NCBI RefSeq assembly: GCF_011064545.1
Contig: NZ_JAAMFG010000036.1
Location: 310,001-374,000, forward strand
DNA from: Wenzhouxiangella sp. XN24
GTDB taxonomy: Bacteria; Pseudomonadota; Gammaproteobacteria; Steroidobacterales; XN24
Length of the DNA: 64,000 nt
Direction of reading: 5' to 3'
A program made the translations under genes and the position numbers. Under the pieces are notes generated by a model. It did no database searches and was not told the origin of the DNA. It saw nothing but the letters and a program-made list of their open reading frames with translations. This document shows positions 1 to 8,000 of the stretch, in pieces (positions within the stretch are counted from its first letter, which is position 1; the number at the start of each line of letters is the position of its first letter).

Positions 1-113
1 ACGTAACGCCCGCCCCAGGGACCGAAACGCCCGCGGGCGTCGGGCAGGCGGCCGTCGAGCAGCGCCTCGAGATCGGACGGCGCGGCTTCGGCCTGGCTGG
101 CGGTGCGATTCAT
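1..113 (-). CDS. trpB: Tryptophan synthase beta chain, N-terminal fragment
   Basis: Only the first 37 codons lie in the window; the gene runs off the left edge. The peptide begins MNRTAS and reaches the diagnostic N-terminal TrpB motif GRFGPWGGRYV. TrpB uses pyridoxal phosphate to condense indole with serine in the last step of tryptophan synthesis, in complex with TrpA. Its ATG overlaps the trpF stop codon in an ATGA tetranucleotide, so it is probably translationally coupled to trpF. trpA would be expected just beyond the left edge. Confidence 0.9.
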   Translation of the reverse strand, partial: MNRTASQAEAAPSDLEALLDGRLPDARGRFGPWGGRY

Positions 114-715
114 GTGCTGTGCTCCTGTAACGAATGGTGGCCGCGCGCCGCGGCGACGAAGGCTGCGACCCGGGCGGGATCCTTGATGCCCGGGGCCGAT
201 TCGACCCCGCTGGAGACGTCCACACCCCATGGCCGGACCTGCTCCAGCGCCGCCGCGACGTTGTCGGGCCGCAGGCCGCCCGCGAGAATGACCTGCGTAC
301 CGCGCGCCAGTCCGGCGGCCGTCTGCCAGTCGGCGACCTGCCCGGCGCCGCTGTCGGGGCCCTCGAACAACAGCAGTTCCGGCAACAGGTCCGGCAGCGG
401 TGCGCCGGAGCGGAACACGGGGACCGCCTCCGCTCCGCCGAGGTCGACGCCCGGCAGGTCCACCGCGTCGCTCTGGACCCAGTCGGCGGGAAATTCCTGC
501 AGCACTTTCGCAATGAAGCCCGGCGGCGGATGGCGGAACACCGCCACCCTGCGAATCCCCGACGGCAGCCCGGCGGCCAGCGCGCGCGCGGCGGCGGGCG
601 TGACCTGGCGAGGTGACGGCGAAAAAACGAAGCCGGCTGCATCCGCGCCGGCACTCGCGACTGCGGCGACGCCCTCGGCCGTGGTCAGGCCGCAAATCTT
701 GACGAACACATTCAT
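110..715 (-). CDS. trpF: Phosphoribosylanthranilate isomerase
   Basis: A 201-residue (beta/alpha)8-barrel enzyme that converts phosphoribosylanthranilate to carboxyphenylaminodeoxyribulose phosphate. The N-terminal KICGLT motif carries the catalytic cysteine. The phosphate-binding stretch LAGGLRPDNV and the late GVDVSSGVE motif are both in their usual places, and the length is normal for TrpF. The start is the ATG that overlaps the trpC stop by 4 nt, and the gene's own stop overlaps the trpB start by 4 nt. It is part of the trpEGDCFB operon. Confidence 0.95.
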   Translation of the reverse strand: MNVFVKICGLTTAEGVAAVASAGADAAGFVFSPSPRQVTPAAARALAAGLPSGIRRVAVFRHPPPGFIAKVLQEFPADWVQSDAVDLPGVDLGGAEAVPVFRSGAPLPDLLPELLLFEGPDSGAGQVADWQTAAGLARGTQVILAGGLRPDNVAAALEQVRPWGVDVSSGVESAPGIKDPARVAAFVAAARGHHSLQEHST

Positions 716-1536
716 CCCGTTTTCTCCATGTGGACCTGCCGGCCTGCCGCAATCATCGCGGCGGCGAGTTTCGCAGGCGCCGCCGCCCGCATCAGTGCCG
801 TACCCACCAGCGCCACCGCATACCCGAGCGCCGCCGCAGCCGCGGCGTCGTCCGCCGTGTGGAGTCCGCTCTCGGCGACAGCGGGGACCCCGGGCGGCAG
901 GCAGGACGCGAGTCGGCCCAGGCGCGCCGGATCGACCGCCAGGGTGCGCAGGTCGCGGCTGTTGACGCCGACGAGGCGCGGCGCGCCGTCCGTATCGCCC
1001 GACACTCGGTTCGCCGCGCGCTCGAGGTCGGCTTCATCGAAGGCTTCGAGCAACACGAACAGGCCTTGTTCGGCCGCCGCGGCAAGCAGCTCGTCCAGTT
1101 GATCGTCCGTGAGCATCGCCACGATCAGCAGGACGCCGCCCGCGCCGGCCTCGCGCGCCTCGAGCACCTGCCACGGGTCCACCAGGAAATCCTTGCGCAT
1201 CACCGGAACCTGGCGCGGCGCCGCCGCCACCGCGGCCGCGGCGAGATCGTCGAGGCTGCCGCTGAAACGCGCCGGCTCGGTCAGGACAGAAATGGCGGCC
1301 GCGCCCGTCGCGGCATAGTCCGCCGCCCGTTCCGGCACATCGGCATCGAGCGCCAATGCACCCTCCGCCGGGGAGTTGCGCTTGATCTCCGCGATCAGGT
1401 CGAAGCCGGCCAGCCGCAGGGGCGGCGGCGGCGGCGTTTCGGCGCAGGCGGCGAGCAGGGCCGCCTCGCTGCGCCGCGCGCGCGCCGCGCCGACACGCTC
1501 CGCGGAATGGCCTGCCATCTGCGCGAGAAAACTCAT
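712..1536 (-). CDS. trpC: Indole-3-glycerol phosphate synthase
   Basis: A 274-residue TrpC that decarboxylates and closes the ring of carboxyphenylaminodeoxyribulose phosphate to indole-3-glycerol phosphate. The frame is open well upstream, but the natural start is the ATG at 1536 (MSFLAQMAGHS), whose ATGA overlaps the trpD stop. Family motifs are LIAEIKRNSPAEG near residue 70, PVMRKDFLVDPWQ around residue 120, and VGVNSRDLRTL followed by AESGL in the C-terminal half. It is not fused to TrpF, unlike the enterobacterial enzyme. It sits between trpD and trpF with 4-nt overlaps on both sides. Confidence 0.95.
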   Translation of the reverse strand: MSFLAQMAGHSAERVGAARARRSEAALLAACAETPPPPPLRLAGFDLIAEIKRNSPAEGALALDADVPERAADYAATGAAAISVLTEPARFSGSLDDLAAAAVAAAPRQVPVMRKDFLVDPWQVLEAREAGAGGVLLIVAMLTDDQLDELLAAAAEQGLFVLLEAFDEADLERAANRVSGDTDGAPRLVGVNSRDLRTLAVDPARLGRLASCLPPGVPAVAESGLHTADDAAAAAALGYAVALVGTALMRAAAPAKLAAAMIAAGRQVHMEKTG

Positions 1537-2567
1537 GCGGCCGGCGCCCCGGCCCGTCCTGCGAGCGCCGCGAGCAGGGCGCCCCCCCGGCCGTCCGCCA
1601 GCGCGACGCGCGCCCGGTTCATGGCCTCGCCGGGGTCCGCGGCCAGCCCGGTGAGTTCGAGTGCCAGCGCCGCGCCCAGCAGCACGGCATCCCGGTGGGC
1701 ACCCTCTTCCCGGCCGGTGAGCACCGCGCGCAGCCGGGCCGCGTTGTACTGGGCGTCGCCGCCGGCCAGGTCCTCGGCCGAGCAGCGCGCCAAGCCCCAT
1801 TCATCCGGATCGCGCTGCGTCTCTTTGACCGCCCCGTCACGCACATCCAGCAACAGGAACGGGCCGACGGGTGTCGCCTCGTCCCAGCCGGGCGCTCCAT
1901 GCACGACGAAGCCGCGCCGCAACCCGGGAAACCCGGCCATCGCGTCCGCCATCAGGCGGGCTGCAGCCGGGCTGAATGCGCCCAGCAGCAGGAAGGGCGG
2001 TGCAGCCGGGTTGGTCAGCGGGCCGAGCATGTTGAACACGGTGCGCACGCCCATGGCGCGCCGCACCGGACCCAGCGCCTTCATGGCCGGATGAAAATAG
2101 GGTGCGAAGAGGAAGGTGTAGCCGGTCGCCTCCAGGCACGACACGGCGGCCGTTTCGTCCTCCGGGAGCCGCATGCCGAGAGATTCCAGCACGTCCGCGC
2201 TGCCGCTGCGGCTGGAGATGCTGCGGTTGCCGTGCTTCACGACGGGAATGCCGCAGGCGGCGGCGAGCAGGGACGCCCCGGTGGAGAGATTCAGGCTGCC
2301 GGAACCGTCGCCGCCGGTCCCGACGATGTCGAGCACCGGACGGTCGGCCGGGATCTGCGGCGTCCGCGCCAGCTGCCGCATCGCGGTGGCGAAGCCGCGC
2401 AGCTCGGCGGCGGTCTCGCCCTTGGCGCGCAGTGCGGTGAGCAGCGCGGCGGCCAGCGCCGGCGGCAGCGCTTCGTCCGTCAATGCCAACATCAGGGCGG
2501 CGGCTTCGGCTTCCTCGAGGTCGATCCGCTGCAGCAGTTTTTCGAGGGTCGCAGGAGTGCCGCTCAT
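1533..2567 (-). CDS. trpD: Anthranilate phosphoribosyltransferase
   Basis: A 344-residue transferase that attaches the phosphoribosyl group of PRPP to anthranilate. The signature glycine-rich PRPP loop GTGGDGSGSLNLSTGAS is present, followed by VVKHGNRSISSRSGSADVLE, which binds anthranilate and magnesium-PRPP. The length is typical of a stand-alone TrpD, that is, not fused to TrpG. Its ATG overlaps the trpG stop by 4 nt and its stop overlaps the trpC ATG by 4 nt. Confidence 0.96.
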   Translation of the reverse strand: MSGTPATLEKLLQRIDLEEAEAAALMLALTDEALPPALAAALLTALRAKGETAAELRGFATAMRQLARTPQIPADRPVLDIVGTGGDGSGSLNLSTGASLLAAACGIPVVKHGNRSISSRSGSADVLESLGMRLPEDETAAVSCLEATGYTFLFAPYFHPAMKALGPVRRAMGVRTVFNMLGPLTNPAAPPFLLLGAFSPAAARLMADAMAGFPGLRRGFVVHGAPGWDEATPVGPFLLLDVRDGAVKETQRDPDEWGLARCSAEDLAGGDAQYNAARLRAVLTGREEGAHRDAVLLGAALALELTGLAADPGEAMNRARVALADGRGGALLAALAGRAGAPAA

Positions 2568-3163
2568 GATGCATTTCCTTGCGTCGTGTAGCCGGGCGAG
2601 AGAAAGGTCCTGAGCAGCGTCAGCCCGTGAGGCGTCAACACGCTCTCCGGATGAAACTGGACGCCCTCGACCATCAGCGTCCGGTGACGAACGCCCATGA
2701 CCTCGCCGTCTTCGGTGGTGGCGCTGACTTCGATTTCCCCGGGCAACTCCTCGCGGCGCACGGCCAGCGAATGGTAGCGCCCGGCGGCGAACGACGGCGG
2801 GAGGTCAGCGAAGATGCCGCGGCCGTCATGGAACACCTCGGAGGTCTTGCCGTGCATCAGGGTCATGGCCGGACGCACTCGTCCGCCCCAGGCCTCGACC
2901 AGCGCCTGGTGCCCGAGGCAGACGCCGAGCACCGGCACGCGACCGGCGAACGCCCGGATCACGTCGATCGAAATGCCCGCGTCGCGCGGCGTCCCGGGAC
3001 CGGGCGAGACCACGACGTGCGTCGGGGCGAGCGCGAGCGCCGCATCGACGCTGAGCGCGTCGTTACGATGCACCAGCACCTCCGCGCCGAGCATGCGCAG
3101 GTATTGCACGAGGTTGTAGGTGAACGAGTCATAGTTGTCGATCATCAGCACGCGGGCGTTCAC
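2564..3163 (-). CDS. trpG: Anthranilate synthase component II (glutamine amidotransferase)
   Basis: A 199-residue class I glutamine amidotransferase that supplies ammonia to TrpE. It begins MNARVLMIDNYDSFTYNLV and carries the oxyanion motif SPGPGTP, the nucleophile elbow GVCLGHQAL with the catalytic cysteine, and the late HPES motif with the catalytic histidine. The frame is open far upstream inside trpE, but the start is the GTG at 3163. It forms a GTGA overlap with the trpE stop, a layout that favours coupled 1:1 synthesis of the two subunits. A PabA role is possible in principle, but the operon position argues for TrpG. Confidence 0.94.
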   Translation of the reverse strand: MNARVLMIDNYDSFTYNLVQYLRMLGAEVLVHRNDALSVDAALALAPTHVVVSPGPGTPRDAGISIDVIRAFAGRVPVLGVCLGHQALVEAWGGRVRPAMTLMHGKTSEVFHDGRGIFADLPPSFAAGRYHSLAVRREELPGEIEVSATTEDGEVMGVRHRTLMVEGVQFHPESVLTPHGLTLLRTFLSPGYTTQGNAS

Positions 3164-4521
3164 AGGCCTGCCTCCGCCATTTCCAGCGCACGTCGCAGGA
3201 TGGCGCTCTTGGCCAGCACCTCCCGGTATTCGTTGAGCGGCACGCTGTCGGCCACGATGCCGGCGCCCGCCTGGTAACTGTATTCGTCGCCGCGAAACAC
3301 CAGGGTCCGGATCGCGATCGCCTGGTCCATGCCGCCGCGTTTCGAGAAGTAGCCGACCGTGCCGGCGTAAAGGCCGCGTCCGACCGGCTCGTAATGGTTG
3401 ATCAGTTCCATCGCGCGCACCTTGGGCGCGCCGACCAGGGTGCCGGCCGGGAAGGTGGCGGCGAACAGGTCGAAGGCATCGCGGTCGGCCTCGAGCTCGC
3501 CATTGACGCCGCTGACGATGTGCATCACGTGGCTGTAGCGCTCGATGGCGCGGCTCGGCTCGACCTGGATCGAGCCCGGCACGGCGACCCGGCCGAGATC
3601 GTTGCGCGCCAGGTCCACCAGCATCACGTGCTCCGCGCTCTCCTTGGGATCGGCGAGCAGTTCGACCTCGCGCTCGAGATCCTGATCGTGTGTCTCGCCG
3701 CGCGGGCGGGTGCCCGCGATGGGGCGCAACGCGGCGCGCCGCCCGTCCAGCTTGACCAGCGCCTCGGGCGATGAACCGGCGACGGACAGCCCGTCGAGTT
3801 CGAGAAAATACATGTACGGCGAGGGATTGAGCAGGCGCAAGGCCCGGTAGGCTTCGAAGGGGGCGAGATCGCTGAAGCCGGCGAAGCGGATGGACAGCAC
3901 GAGCTGGAAGACGTCCCCGGCGGTGATGTTGCCCTTCGCCTTCTCGACCGCAGCGATGAATTCCGCCTCGCTCATACTGGCCTCGGGCGGCGCGTGCCGG
4001 CCGGCACGCCGGAAAGGCACGCCCCCGGCCAGCGCCTGGACGACTTCGCGCCGCAGCGCGACGCGTTCGGTCTCGTCGCCGGCATGCAGCAGCGCGGCAC
4101 GCCGCGTGAGGTGATCGAAAACCAGCAACGACTCCGGCGCGACCCACAGGCCCTCCGGAAAGCCGTCGCCGCCCACCGGGACCCGCTCGAAGTGCCGGAC
4201 GATGTCATAGCCCGCGATGCCGACCAGGCCGCCGTCGAAGGGGAGCCCTGCTTCCGGGGACAGGATCGGCGCGCTGGCGAGCGCCGCACGCAATGCCGGC
4301 AGCAGGCCGTTGTCCAGGCCGACGGACCGGCCGCCGAAGTGCAGCCCCTCGCGGTCAAGCCGCACCGTGAGCGCGTCGCCGAAACCGATGAAGGAATAGC
4401 GGCCGAGGCGCTGCGCACCCTCGACGCTCTCGAGGAGAAAGCGGGGGCGAAACGGCGCCAGCTTCATGTAGGCCGAAACCGGCGTATCCAGGTCGGCGGC
4501 GATATCAAACGGGGCCTGCAT
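3160..4521 (-). CDS. trpE: Anthranilate synthase component I
   Basis: A 453-residue chorismate-utilising enzyme and the first committed step of tryptophan synthesis. The N-terminal LLES motif (FLLESVEGAQRLGRYSFIG) is the conserved tryptophan feedback-inhibition site. The C-terminal chorismate-binding domain shows PIAGTRPRG, VDLARNDLGRV and FPAGTLVGAPKVRAMELI. The ATG at 4521 is preceded by AGGAGG-like Shine-Dalgarno sequence. It is the first gene of the operon, 42 nt after a terminator-like attenuator hairpin. It is slightly shorter than the roughly 490-520 residues of many TrpE proteins. Confidence 0.95.
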   Translation of the reverse strand: MQAPFDIAADLDTPVSAYMKLAPFRPRFLLESVEGAQRLGRYSFIGFGDALTVRLDREGLHFGGRSVGLDNGLLPALRAALASAPILSPEAGLPFDGGLVGIAGYDIVRHFERVPVGGDGFPEGLWVAPESLLVFDHLTRRAALLHAGDETERVALRREVVQALAGGVPFRRAGRHAPPEASMSEAEFIAAVEKAKGNITAGDVFQLVLSIRFAGFSDLAPFEAYRALRLLNPSPYMYFLELDGLSVAGSSPEALVKLDGRRAALRPIAGTRPRGETHDQDLEREVELLADPKESAEHVMLVDLARNDLGRVAVPGSIQVEPSRAIERYSHVMHIVSGVNGELEADRDAFDLFAATFPAGTLVGAPKVRAMELINHYEPVGRGLYAGTVGYFSKRGGMDQAIAIRTLVFRGDEYSYQAGAGIVADSVPLNEYREVLAKSAILRRALEMAEAGL

Positions 4522-4563
4522 CAGTCCTCCTAGAGGCGTCTGGCCGTCCGGGAGGAGCTCACG

Positions 4564-4598
4564 AAAAACCCATCCCCGGCGGTTTCCGGAGATGGGTT
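4564..4598 (-). terminator. Attenuator-like terminator hairpin before trpE
   Basis: Reading in the trp direction, AACCCATCTCCGG (4598-4586) pairs with CCGGGGATGGGTT (4579-4567), with a single G.U wobble. This gives a 13-bp stem with a 6-nt loop, followed by five T residues (4568-4564). It lies between the predicted promoter and trpE, exactly where a transcription attenuator belongs. No experimental evidence is available here. Confidence 0.8.
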
Positions 4599-4614
4599 CG
4601 GAGCGTGAGCCGCT

Positions 4615-4701
4615 TCAGCCGGCTGTGCGCGACCGGACCCCCTCCGGGGTTCCGGGACGCCACCCACCGTGGCTGCGCGCGCTGCAAGGTTCGGCATTCA
4701 T
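4615..4701 (-). CDS. trpL: Putative trp leader peptide
   Basis: A 28-codon ORF beginning MNAEPCSARSHGGW lies between the predicted trp promoter and the terminator hairpin. Its single tryptophan codon is at residue 14; classical TrpL peptides have two or more adjacent tryptophans, so the assignment is weak. The ATG falls only about 4 nt after the predicted transcription start, so translation would have to be nearly leaderless. It may instead be untranslated leader RNA, with attenuation working through another mechanism. Confidence 0.35.
   Translation of the reverse strand: MNAEPCSARSHGGWRPGTPEGVRSRTAG
4633..4655 (-). promoter_or_regulatory. Upstream leader stem-loop of the trp transcript
   Basis: CCGGAACCCC and GGGGGTCCGG form a 10-bp stem with one mismatch and a 3-nt loop, about 35 nt before the terminator hairpin. 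It overlaps the second half of the putative leader ORF. In an attenuation model this would be the early pause/anti-terminator partner. That role is inferred from position only. Confidence 0.45.
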
Positions 4702-4711
4702 GGTGTTGCGG

Positions 4712-4739
4712 ATGTTACTCGGCCCGGCACGACGGTCAA
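4712..4739 (-). promoter_or_regulatory. Predicted sigma-70 promoter of the trp operon
   Basis: A -35 element TTGACC (4739-4734) and a -10 element TAACAT (4717-4712) are separated by 16 bp on the minus strand. The predicted transcription start is near 4705. The element lies in the gap after the upstream permease gene, and no second convincing promoter is visible closer to trpE. Given the GC content, this match stands out. Confidence 0.65.
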
Positions 4740-4765
4740 CCCCCAGCCAGCCCCCGGGGCGCGCT

Positions 4766-6634
4766 TCAGCCGGCCGCCAGGTCCCACGGGACCGCGTAAC
4801 GCACCGCCAGGGTGACCGAGATCGCCAGCCAGACCAGCACGGTGAGGGGGATGCCCACCCGCATGAAATCACGCGCCAGGTAGCCCCCCGCCGTGGAGAT
4901 GATCAGGTTCGGACGCGAGCCCAGCGCCGTGGCGAAACTGAGATTGGCACCGAAGAGCACCGCGAGCACGAACGGTTCCAGCGGCGCACCCAGTCCCCGG
5001 GCCGCTGCGATCGCGACCGGCACCGAGATCAGCGCCACCGCGACGTTCGGCGCCAGGCTGCCCGCGATGGCGACCAGCAGCATGATCACCGAAAGCACGA
5101 CGGCCGCCGGCAGGCCGCCGAACAGGTCGAGAAACAGGCTGGCCATGAACAGGTCGGCGCCCGTGGCGATGAAAGCCTGCACGAGCGCCAGGCTCATGAC
5201 GATCATCAAAACCAGCGGCGCCGAAAGCGCGCCGGCCACTTCCCGCCAGCCGATGCAGCCGGTCGCGATCAGCAACGCGGCGCCCGCCGTGGCGCTGACG
5301 CTGATCGACATCCAGCCGGTCGCCGCCGCCAGCACGATCGCCGCCATCAGGCAGAGCGCAAGCGGCGCACGACGCGTCTTGGGCAGGTCGACGCGACCGT
5401 CCAGCACCAGCATGCTGCCGCTGGAGCGCAATTCGCGCAGGCGTTCCGGCGGTCCCTGCACCAGGATCACGTCGCCCGCCTGCAGCACCGCGTCCTCGAA
5501 ATCGCCCGTGATCTCGCTGGTGCCCGCCGCTGTCGCCCGGTGGATGGCCAGCGGCAGCAGACGGAAACGCTGCCGGAAATGCGTGGTCGAGAGTGTCTTG
5601 CCATAGAGCGGGGAATCGGGCGTCACGACCAGCTCGGCGAGCTGCTGCTCCGCCGCCCGTGCTTCGTCGCCGACGTCCTCCTCGTCGCCGGCAAACTCGC
5701 TGTGCATGCGGGTGCCGAGAAGGCGCTCGTACTCCTTGAGGTGCTCGCGCGTATCCGCGACGAACAGCCGGTCGCCCACCTGCAGTCGCATGGCGGGCAG
5801 TTTCGCCACCTGCAGGCCGTCCCCGCGCTGCACGCGCGACACGTTCATGCGCCGCCCGGTCCGTTCGCGCAGCTCGGCCAGTGTGCGTCCGACGGCCCAG
5901 CCGTCCTCGCCGACGAAGAACACCGCCTTGAAGATGCGGGGCGCCGCCTGGCGAATGGGCGCATCGCGTTCCGGCAGGATCCGTGGCGCCACCAGCCAGA
6001 GAAACAGCAGCCCGACCACCAGCCCCACGGCGGCGGGGACGATGAACTGGAACATCGCGAACGGCGGCAGGCCGAGCCGTTCCGCTTCCTTGACCACCAG
6101 CAGGTTCGCCGAGGTGCCGATGGTCGTGGCCATGCCCCCGAGCAGCGCGGCGAAGCCCACCGGCATGAGGACCTGTGAAGCAGGAAAGCGCAGGCGGGCG
6201 GATGCGCCCACCAGCACGGGTAGCAGCGCCAGCACGACGATGGTGTTCGACAGGAACGCCGAAGTGAACGCGCAGGCGAGCAGCGTCACGATCAGCGCCA
6301 GCGGTCGTGGCCCGCTCCACGCTTTCAACATCAGCCGGATGAGCGGCTGCAGGGCGCCGGTCACCTCCAGCGCCCGGCCGGCGACCAGCAGCGCCATGAC
6401 GGTGATCAGACCGGCATTGCCGAACATGGCGAGGAACTCGGTGGAGCCCAGCGCGCCGCCCGGTCCCTCGTAGGGGAACAGCTCGAAGCCCAGCACCAGC
6501 AGCATCAGCACCATCAGGCTCGTCGACTCCTGCGGCACCGACGGACGCGTCAGCGCGACCAGGGCGAACAGTGCGAGCCCGATGACGGCCAGGGCCTGGG
6601 TATCCGGTAACGCGGTTGTCGCGATCGTATCCAT
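4766..6634 (-). CDS. SLC13/DASS-type permease with two RCK_C domains
   Basis: A 622-residue inner-membrane transporter. The N-terminal half has about six hydrophobic segments with family motifs SAFLSNTIVVLALLPV and GMATTIGTSANLLVV. Two TrkA-C/RCK_C-like cytoplasmic segments follow around residues 210-290 and 315-395, each with the L-x-x-GD-x-L pattern. The C-terminal membrane half carries SFATALGSRPNLII. Such proteins move sulfate, dicarboxylates or other anions with sodium; the substrate cannot be told from sequence. The frame is open further upstream, but MDTIATTALPD at 6634 is the most plausible start. The trp promoter begins 27 nt after its stop. Confidence 0.85.
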   Translation of the reverse strand: MDTIATTALPDTQALAVIGLALFALVALTRPSVPQESTSLMVLMLLVLGFELFPYEGPGGALGSTEFLAMFGNAGLITVMALLVAGRALEVTGALQPLIRLMLKAWSGPRPLALIVTLLACAFTSAFLSNTIVVLALLPVLVGASARLRFPASQVLMPVGFAALLGGMATTIGTSANLLVVKEAERLGLPPFAMFQFIVPAAVGLVVGLLFLWLVAPRILPERDAPIRQAAPRIFKAVFFVGEDGWAVGRTLAELRERTGRRMNVSRVQRGDGLQVAKLPAMRLQVGDRLFVADTREHLKEYERLLGTRMHSEFAGDEEDVGDEARAAEQQLAELVVTPDSPLYGKTLSTTHFRQRFRLLPLAIHRATAAGTSEITGDFEDAVLQAGDVILVQGPPERLRELRSSGSMLVLDGRVDLPKTRRAPLALCLMAAIVLAAATGWMSISVSATAGAALLIATGCIGWREVAGALSAPLVLMIVMSLALVQAFIATGADLFMASLFLDLFGGLPAAVVLSVIMLLVAIAGSLAPNVAVALISVPVAIAAARGLGAPLEPFVLAVLFGANLSFATALGSRPNLIISTAGGYLARDFMRVGIPLTVLVWLAISVTLAVRYAVPWDLAAG

Positions 6635-6689
6635 CGGGCCCGGGGGCTGCTTAGGGGGGGCACATTTACCATGCCCGGGGGGGACATCG

Positions 6690-7838
6690 CTAGCTGCGCA
6701 GCGCCACGGCCCAGGCGAAGCGCAGCGCCTCGTCGTACAGTTCCGGTTTGCATTCCGTATCCGGGCGGCGCCATGCGATGCCGTCGGCCGCCGCCAGCGC
6801 CGGCAACAATCCGAGACCCGGACGGCCCAGTTCCGGGGGGGCGAGGCTCCAGGGAGAAAGACACAACAAGTGCGAGTGCCGCGCGCCGTGGACCAACAGG
6901 TCCCGTTCGAGAGCGTCGGCGTCGGCGACCTCCAGGCCACCCGGGATGGCGATTCCAGGGCCGCCGCCATGCGTCCGGGCCAGGGCGACCGACCCGGCGC
7001 GCGCGCCCTCGCGAAAGGCCCACAGCCGTTCCCTCGTCCAGTCGAGCGCCGCATGACTGCCCGGTGCGAACCCGCGCCTGAGAGCGGCGTGGCCGATCCC
7101 CTCCAGTTCCAGCGCGAGGCGACGCATGCCGCTGCCGGGCGGCAGCCGGCCGAGCAATTCGTCCGCCATCACCACCAGTCGCTCCGCCAGGCGGCGCAGC
7201 GCCGACGGACGGTCTGCGCTGGCGTCGATCAACATGCCGAAATCGAAAGACAGCCTGAGACGGTGCGGCGAGCCCGGCACCAGTTCGCCGACGCCGGGCG
7301 AGGGTCCGAGCCACCGCCCGGACGGTGCCAGCGTCGCCAGCCCGGGCCCCGGCAGCTCCGGGACGAGGCTCACGGCGGGCGCCATGGCGGCCAGGGCCAG
7401 CAGGCTGCCCCACCAGCGGCGCGCGTCGACCTCGACCCCGTCCAGCAGGCGAAGCGCACGCCCCCGCTGCACGGCTTCCAGCGCACCCGCCGGCAGCAGC
7501 AGGTAGACGGGCGAAACGTCGCAGGCCCCGACGGCGCCCAGCGCGAGCTCTCCGGGACACGCGATGGCCGCGGGCAGCGCGAGCGCATCCGGGGCCAGGC
7601 GCCCGCCCTCCCGCGCCAGGCGCGCATCGAGCGCCGCCAGCATCGCCGGCGCATCGCTGCCGGCAGCGACGCCGGCAAGCCGCAACGTGCTGCGGCAACC
7701 CGCGCGCCGCGCGCTGTGCAATGCCTCGACGGGGGCATCCAGCGTGTCCGGCACGCAGGCGGCATCCACCATCACGACGCGGGCGGGCGCCGGCGGCGTC
7801 CCTGCCGCCAGCGCCCGGAGCTCATCGCGGTCCACCAT
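6690..7838 (-). CDS. Uncharacterised protein resembling a degenerate ribonucleotide reductase alpha subunit
   Basis: A 382-residue Ala/Leu/Arg-rich protein with no signal peptide. Several stretches align by eye and in order with class II RNR large subunits. VSPVYLLLPAGALEAV resembles the N-[IV]-S-V-x-[IL]-T-D-x-F-M region, and MRRLALELEGIGHAALRRGF resembles the T-R-R-I-G-L-G-V-M-G-x-A-D-x-L block. SVALARTHGGGP resembles the S-x-x-L-A-x-E-R-G-x-F-P helix, and ARHSHLLCLSPWSLAP resembles R-N-A-x-x-x-x-I-A-P-T-G-T-I-S. The catalytic N-P-C-G-E region is absent, so it should not be an active reductase. It ends 55 nt before the SLC13 gene, on the same strand. The homology is inferred by eye; the function is unknown. 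Confidence 0.5.
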   Translation of the reverse strand: MVDRDELRALAAGTPPAPARVVMVDAACVPDTLDAPVEALHSARRAGCRSTLRLAGVAAGSDAPAMLAALDARLAREGGRLAPDALALPAAIACPGELALGAVGACDVSPVYLLLPAGALEAVQRGRALRLLDGVEVDARRWWGSLLALAAMAPAVSLVPELPGPGLATLAPSGRWLGPSPGVGELVPGSPHRLRLSFDFGMLIDASADRPSALRRLAERLVVMADELLGRLPPGSGMRRLALELEGIGHAALRRGFAPGSHAALDWTRERLWAFREGARAGSVALARTHGGGPGIAIPGGLEVADADALERDLLVHGARHSHLLCLSPWSLAPPELGRPGLGLLPALAAADGIAWRRPDTECKPELYDEALRFAWAVALRS

Positions 7839-8000
7839 CCCTGGTCTCCCTGCTTTGTTGCTGAAGAGCGACGACAGTGTCCCGCGCGGCGCGCTATGGT
7901 GTAAGGGTCGTTATGCGGCGCTTCATTGCCGAAACAGCGTGCACGCCTTGCAGCGACGCGCCGGGCGCACCATGATTCGGGTCTCGAACAGGAGAGACGC

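Noticed and set aside
4592-6178. A 528-codon plus-strand frame over the trp leader and SLC13 gene
   Set aside because: It is antisense to a permease with clear membrane segments, and its product is a Gln/His/Arg-rich artefact.
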